Positions 43,121 to 45,536 of a stretch of DNA of 45,536 bases are shown piece by piece; within the stretch, counting starts at the first letter, position 1, and the number at the start of each line of letters is the position of its first letter. The notes below the pieces were generated by a model. It had not been told where the DNA came from. It saw nothing but the letters and a program-made list of their open reading frames with translations, and ran no database searches. This DNA comes from Oscillatoria sp. (GTDB taxonomy: Bacteria > Cyanobacteriota > Cyanobacteriia > Cyanobacteriales > Laspinemataceae), in the NCBI GenBank assembly GCA_011390515.1, contig JAABSJ010000022.1, positions 1 to 45,536 on the forward strand, read 5' to 3'. The translations under genes were made by a program, and so were the position numbers.

Positions 43121-43568
43121 TAATACGGAATTCGGTTGTCAAAGGTCTATAAAAACCCGCACCCTGAAGGGTGGGGCGTTTGCGGACGAAGCCCGCCTGC
43201 GCGGGCTAAAAGCGAAAACCGACTTTTACCAACCGGATTTGGTATAAAACAGTCCGTGAAATTTCTACTTAGGGGATTGCAAAATATAAATCCTCCAAAC
43301 GTTGCACTGGAAGGAAGGTAGGTGTCGGAGTAAATGCTTGCGCCCCAGGGCGCAAGCATTTACTCCGACATTGACGGGGCTATTCCGTTGATCCGTCACT
43401 ACGAACGAACGTTTTGGAGATTTTATTTTTTGGAGTTCCCTTATACCAAATCCGGTTGTTAAAAGTCGATTTTCTCTCGCAGCCTGCGTAGGCAGGCTTC
43501 GTCCGCAAACGCCTCACCATGCACGGGTGTGGGTTTTGACAGACCTATCACAACGGGATTCCGTATTA
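43121..43568. repeat. Large inverted repeat, about 127-bp arms
   Basis: The left arm 43121-43247 runs from TAATACGGAATTCGG to TTTGGTATAA. The right arm 43441-43568 runs from TTATACCAAATCC to CCGTATTA. They are imperfect complements over their whole length and both contain the GCGGACGAAGCC / AACCCGCACCC modules. The 193-bp spacer carries a separate perfect palindrome and an exact 27-bp sequence (43416-43442) also found inverted at 24316-24342. A truncated copy of the outer part lies at 34582-34628. Confidence 0.75.
43323..43370. repeat. Perfect palindrome, 23-bp arms
   Basis: The arms (starting TGTCGGAGTAAATGCTTG) are exact complements around a CA centre. It is nested in the spacer of the large inverted repeat. 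Confidence 0.85.
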
Positions 43569-43743
43569 AAAAAATGGCTGTTCCTTCCCTTTGATTCTTC
43601 CCCCAGCTTATTTCTGTATCCCCCGCCAGCAGGGGTATGGCGCTGGGCGGATCCCCCATTTTTGAGAATTGAGGAAGGATACCCGAAAGAAAGTAACAGT
43701 TTGCGTTAAATTGTCAATTGCACTCCTGACGCTCGGTAACATC

Positions 43744-45536
43744 ATGTCTGAGACTAACCCTGAGATCCAAGACAGTAAAGAGACCCCAAAAGAGACCCCA
43801 GAAATCAAACTGGAGAAACAGAAAGTTTCCATCGGGATCGCCGCTGTTGCTGCGGTCCTGTTAATCGGTGGCGCGATTACGGCATTCTGGGCGATCGCGA
43901 ACAAACGCCCTTTACCCGAGATTCCAGTGGGTGCCGAACTGATTCCTGAAGATGCTTTGATGACGGTTTCCCTGACTACCGATGGGGGACAGTGGCAAAG
44001 AATGCGCGAATTTGGCACCCCGGAAAGCCAACAGATGCTGGATAATTACCTAGTGCAGTTGCGCGATCGCTACCTCACCGCCAATGGATTCCAGTATGAA
44101 CAAGACATTCAACCTTGGGTAGGGTCCGAAGTGACCCTGGGGTTTTTACCGCCCTTCCCGGTGAATGCCGCTGGGGAAGATAACGAAATAGTGCCCTCTC
44201 CGGCAGCATTTTCGGGTCGCCAGTCTCTGCTGATGGTGTTACCGATCGCCAATCCCAGTCGCGCCAAGGAAATTCTAGAATCCGCCCAACCTCCACAAGG
44301 CGGCAGATGGGTCCCTCGAACTTACAAAAATATAGAAATTAAAGAAACCCAAGGGGTGCCGGATGAGAATCGCTTTTCAGTCACTGTCATCGATGGTCGC
44401 TATTTAGCGATCGCCAAGGATAGTGAAACCATCAACCGCGCCATCGATACCTTCCTCGGCGCACCCTCCATCGTCGATGCACCGGGCGCGATCGCTGCAT
44501 GGCAAAAAATCGAAACCCCCCGACCCTTTGGCCGTTTTTATGTCAATGTCCCCGTCGCTGCTGCCGTTGCCTCGTTAAACTCCGAGCTCCCGGTTCCTAA
44601 TGAAATTGCCCAGCAGCAACAAAACCAGGGATTCGCCACCAGTATCACCCTCCAACCCGAAGGGATTGCCTTTGATACCGTAGCATGGCTCAAACCGGAT
44701 AGCGAACGGAAATATGCCGTCGAAAATAATGCCAAAACCATGACAACGCGCCTCCCTGCGGACACCTTAATGATGATGTCCGGAGGAAATTTACAGCGAG
44801 CTTGGCAAGATTATAGCCAAGGGGTGGCAACCAATCCCCTGGCACCGATTAATCCCGAGTGGTTGCAAACTGCCATCCGCAATACCACCACCCTCGATTT
44901 AGAAAAAGACTTACTCCCCTGGATGCAGGGGGAATTTTCCCTAGCGATGCTGCCACCGGCAGAAAACAATACCTCGTTTTTTCCCGTCGGGGTGGTATTA
45001 ATGGTCCAAGCCAGCGATCGCCGTGCCGGGGAGGCGACGCTCTCTAAGCTGGATCAGGTGATGAGTGAACAATATAACTTTAGTGTTGAATCGGTCCAAA
45101 TTGGCGAACAGCCTATGGTCAAATGGACGGCTCAAAATGGTTCCGTGAGCGTCAACCACGGTTGGTTAGATGGCAATGTCGCCTTTATCAGTGTTTTGGC
45201 CCCGGTTGCTGAGAGAATCGCCCCCAAACCTCAAACTCCCCTGGGGATGAGTCAGCAATTCCAAAGCGTGGTCCCGTTAGAGTTGACTCCTAACAATGGC
45301 CATTTTTTCATGGATATGGAACGCACCCTCAATCAGAATACTCCCGCCTGGTTGCAACTGCCTCCCCAGCAACAAATCGCCATTAATGCCATGCGCGCAG
45401 TCGGGGTGACTGCTGCCATTGAAAACCCACGCACCACTCGTTATCAAGTGTTTGTGGCGATGAAAAAAACGGGGAGTAGACCCGAACCTCTCCCCCCTGC
45501 TACCCTTCCCAGCGCACAACCGACGACCCCCTCTCC
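43744..45536 (+). CDS. DUF3352 family membrane-anchored protein, cut by the window end
   Basis: At least 597 residues are encoded here; no stop is reached before the window ends. An acidic N-terminus (MSETNPEIQDSKETPKE) is followed by one membrane segment (about 29-51, IGIAAVAAVLLIGGAITAFWAIA), which would anchor a large extracytoplasmic domain. The DUF3352 pattern is visible in VGAELIPEDALMTVSLTTD near residue 62 and LPADTLMMMSGGNLQRAW near 338. The repeated half-domain layout is typical of the family. Its function is unknown. The final residues are proline-rich, which suggests the gene is close to its end. Confidence 0.85.
   Translation, partial: MSETNPEIQDSKETPKETPEIKLEKQKVSIGIAAVAAVLLIGGAITAFWAIANKRPLPEIPVGAELIPEDALMTVSLTTDGGQWQRMREFGTPESQQMLDNYLVQLRDRYLTANGFQYEQDIQPWVGSEVTLGFLPPFPVNAAGEDNEIVPSPAAFSGRQSLLMVLPIANPSRAKEILESAQPPQGGRWVPRTYKNIEIKETQGVPDENRFSVTVIDGRYLAIAKDSETINRAIDTFLGAPSIVDAPGAIAAWQKIETPRPFGRFYVNVPVAAAVASLNSELPVPNEIAQQQQNQGFATSITLQPEGIAFDTVAWLKPDSERKYAVENNAKTMTTRLPADTLMMMSGGNLQRAWQDYSQGVATNPLAPINPEWLQTAIRNTTTLDLEKDLLPWMQGEFSLAMLPPAENNTSFFPVGVVLMVQASDRRAGEATLSKLDQVMSEQYNFSVESVQIGEQPMVKWTAQNGSVSVNHGWLDGNVAFISVLAPVAERIAPKPQTPLGMSQQFQSVVPLELTPNNGHFFMDMERTLNQNTPAWLQLPPQQQIAINAMRAVGVTAAIENPRTTRYQVFVAMKKTGSRPEPLPPATLPSAQPTTPS

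Larger units (their letters stand above)
42876..43743. other. Repeat-filled region between cofH and the DUF3352 gene
   Basis: About 870 bases dominated by a large inverted repeat (43121-43247 and 43441-43568) around a perfect palindrome (43323-43370). No convincing gene is present. Frames crossing it are readings of the repeats or overlap the end of cofH. Confidence 0.55.

Overview
The window looks like chromosome from a filamentous, Oscillatoriales-like cyanobacterium. The HIP1-type octamer GCGATCGC is scattered densely through it. It carries psbA (photosystem II D1), a SasA-type clock output kinase, DnaK3 with its J-protein partner, both halves of the deazaflavin (Fo) synthase (cofG, cofH) and several cyanobacterial families (DUF3318, DUF2079, DUF3352). 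The genus is not decided here. No rRNA, tRNA or CRISPR array was seen.

Layout. 1-4.5 kb: a CpdA-type cAMP phosphodiesterase, a tandem 185-bp multi-hairpin repeat, cofG on the minus strand, psbA with a strong promoter and terminator, and a ribbon-helix-helix protein with a repetitive linker. 4.5-6.9 kb: about 2.4 kb with no convincing gene. 6.9-13.7 kb: a 1700-residue hybrid kinase with its own phosphorelay, then a receiver-kinase fusion. 13.9-19.2 kb: a cysteine desulfurase and a class III adenylate cyclase in convergent orientation. Between them sits an AT-rich two-gene cassette (ABC/OLD-like ATPase plus a DUF4276 TOPRIM-like protein) bounded by 64-68 bp direct repeats. 19.5-24.1 kb: a GT4 glycosyltransferase, a DUF2079 membrane protein and sasA. 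24.5-28.8 kb: a small HTH-like protein and the dnaK3-dnaJ pair. 29.1-34.5 kb: two kinases with closely related catalytic cores. 34.5-40.0 kb: an accessory stretch with a complete IS1634-like element, a Phd/VapC-type toxin-antitoxin pair whose toxin is broken by a MITE, small conserved genes, two abutting MITEs, an IS607-type recombinase without tnpB and a further TIR-bounded element. 40.0-45.5 kb: a GT2 glycosyltransferase, cofH, a large inverted repeat, and a DUF3352 protein that runs off the window.

How the genes relate. Signalling dominates: five histidine kinases, plus both a cAMP synthase and a cAMP phosphodiesterase. CofG and CofH together make Fo, the antenna chromophore of cyanobacterial photolyases, although they lie about 39 kb apart. 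DnaK3 and the J-protein form a chaperone pair.

The best candidate for an under-described system is the ATPase/DUF4276 cassette at 15.1-17.2 kb. Its composition and flanking repeats suggest a mobile, possibly antiphage, unit resembling split OLD/PARIS systems. The second clear result is a 110-bp MITE with an 8-bp target duplication that frameshifts a PIN-domain toxin. Several other small inverted-repeat element families occupy most of the intergenic space.
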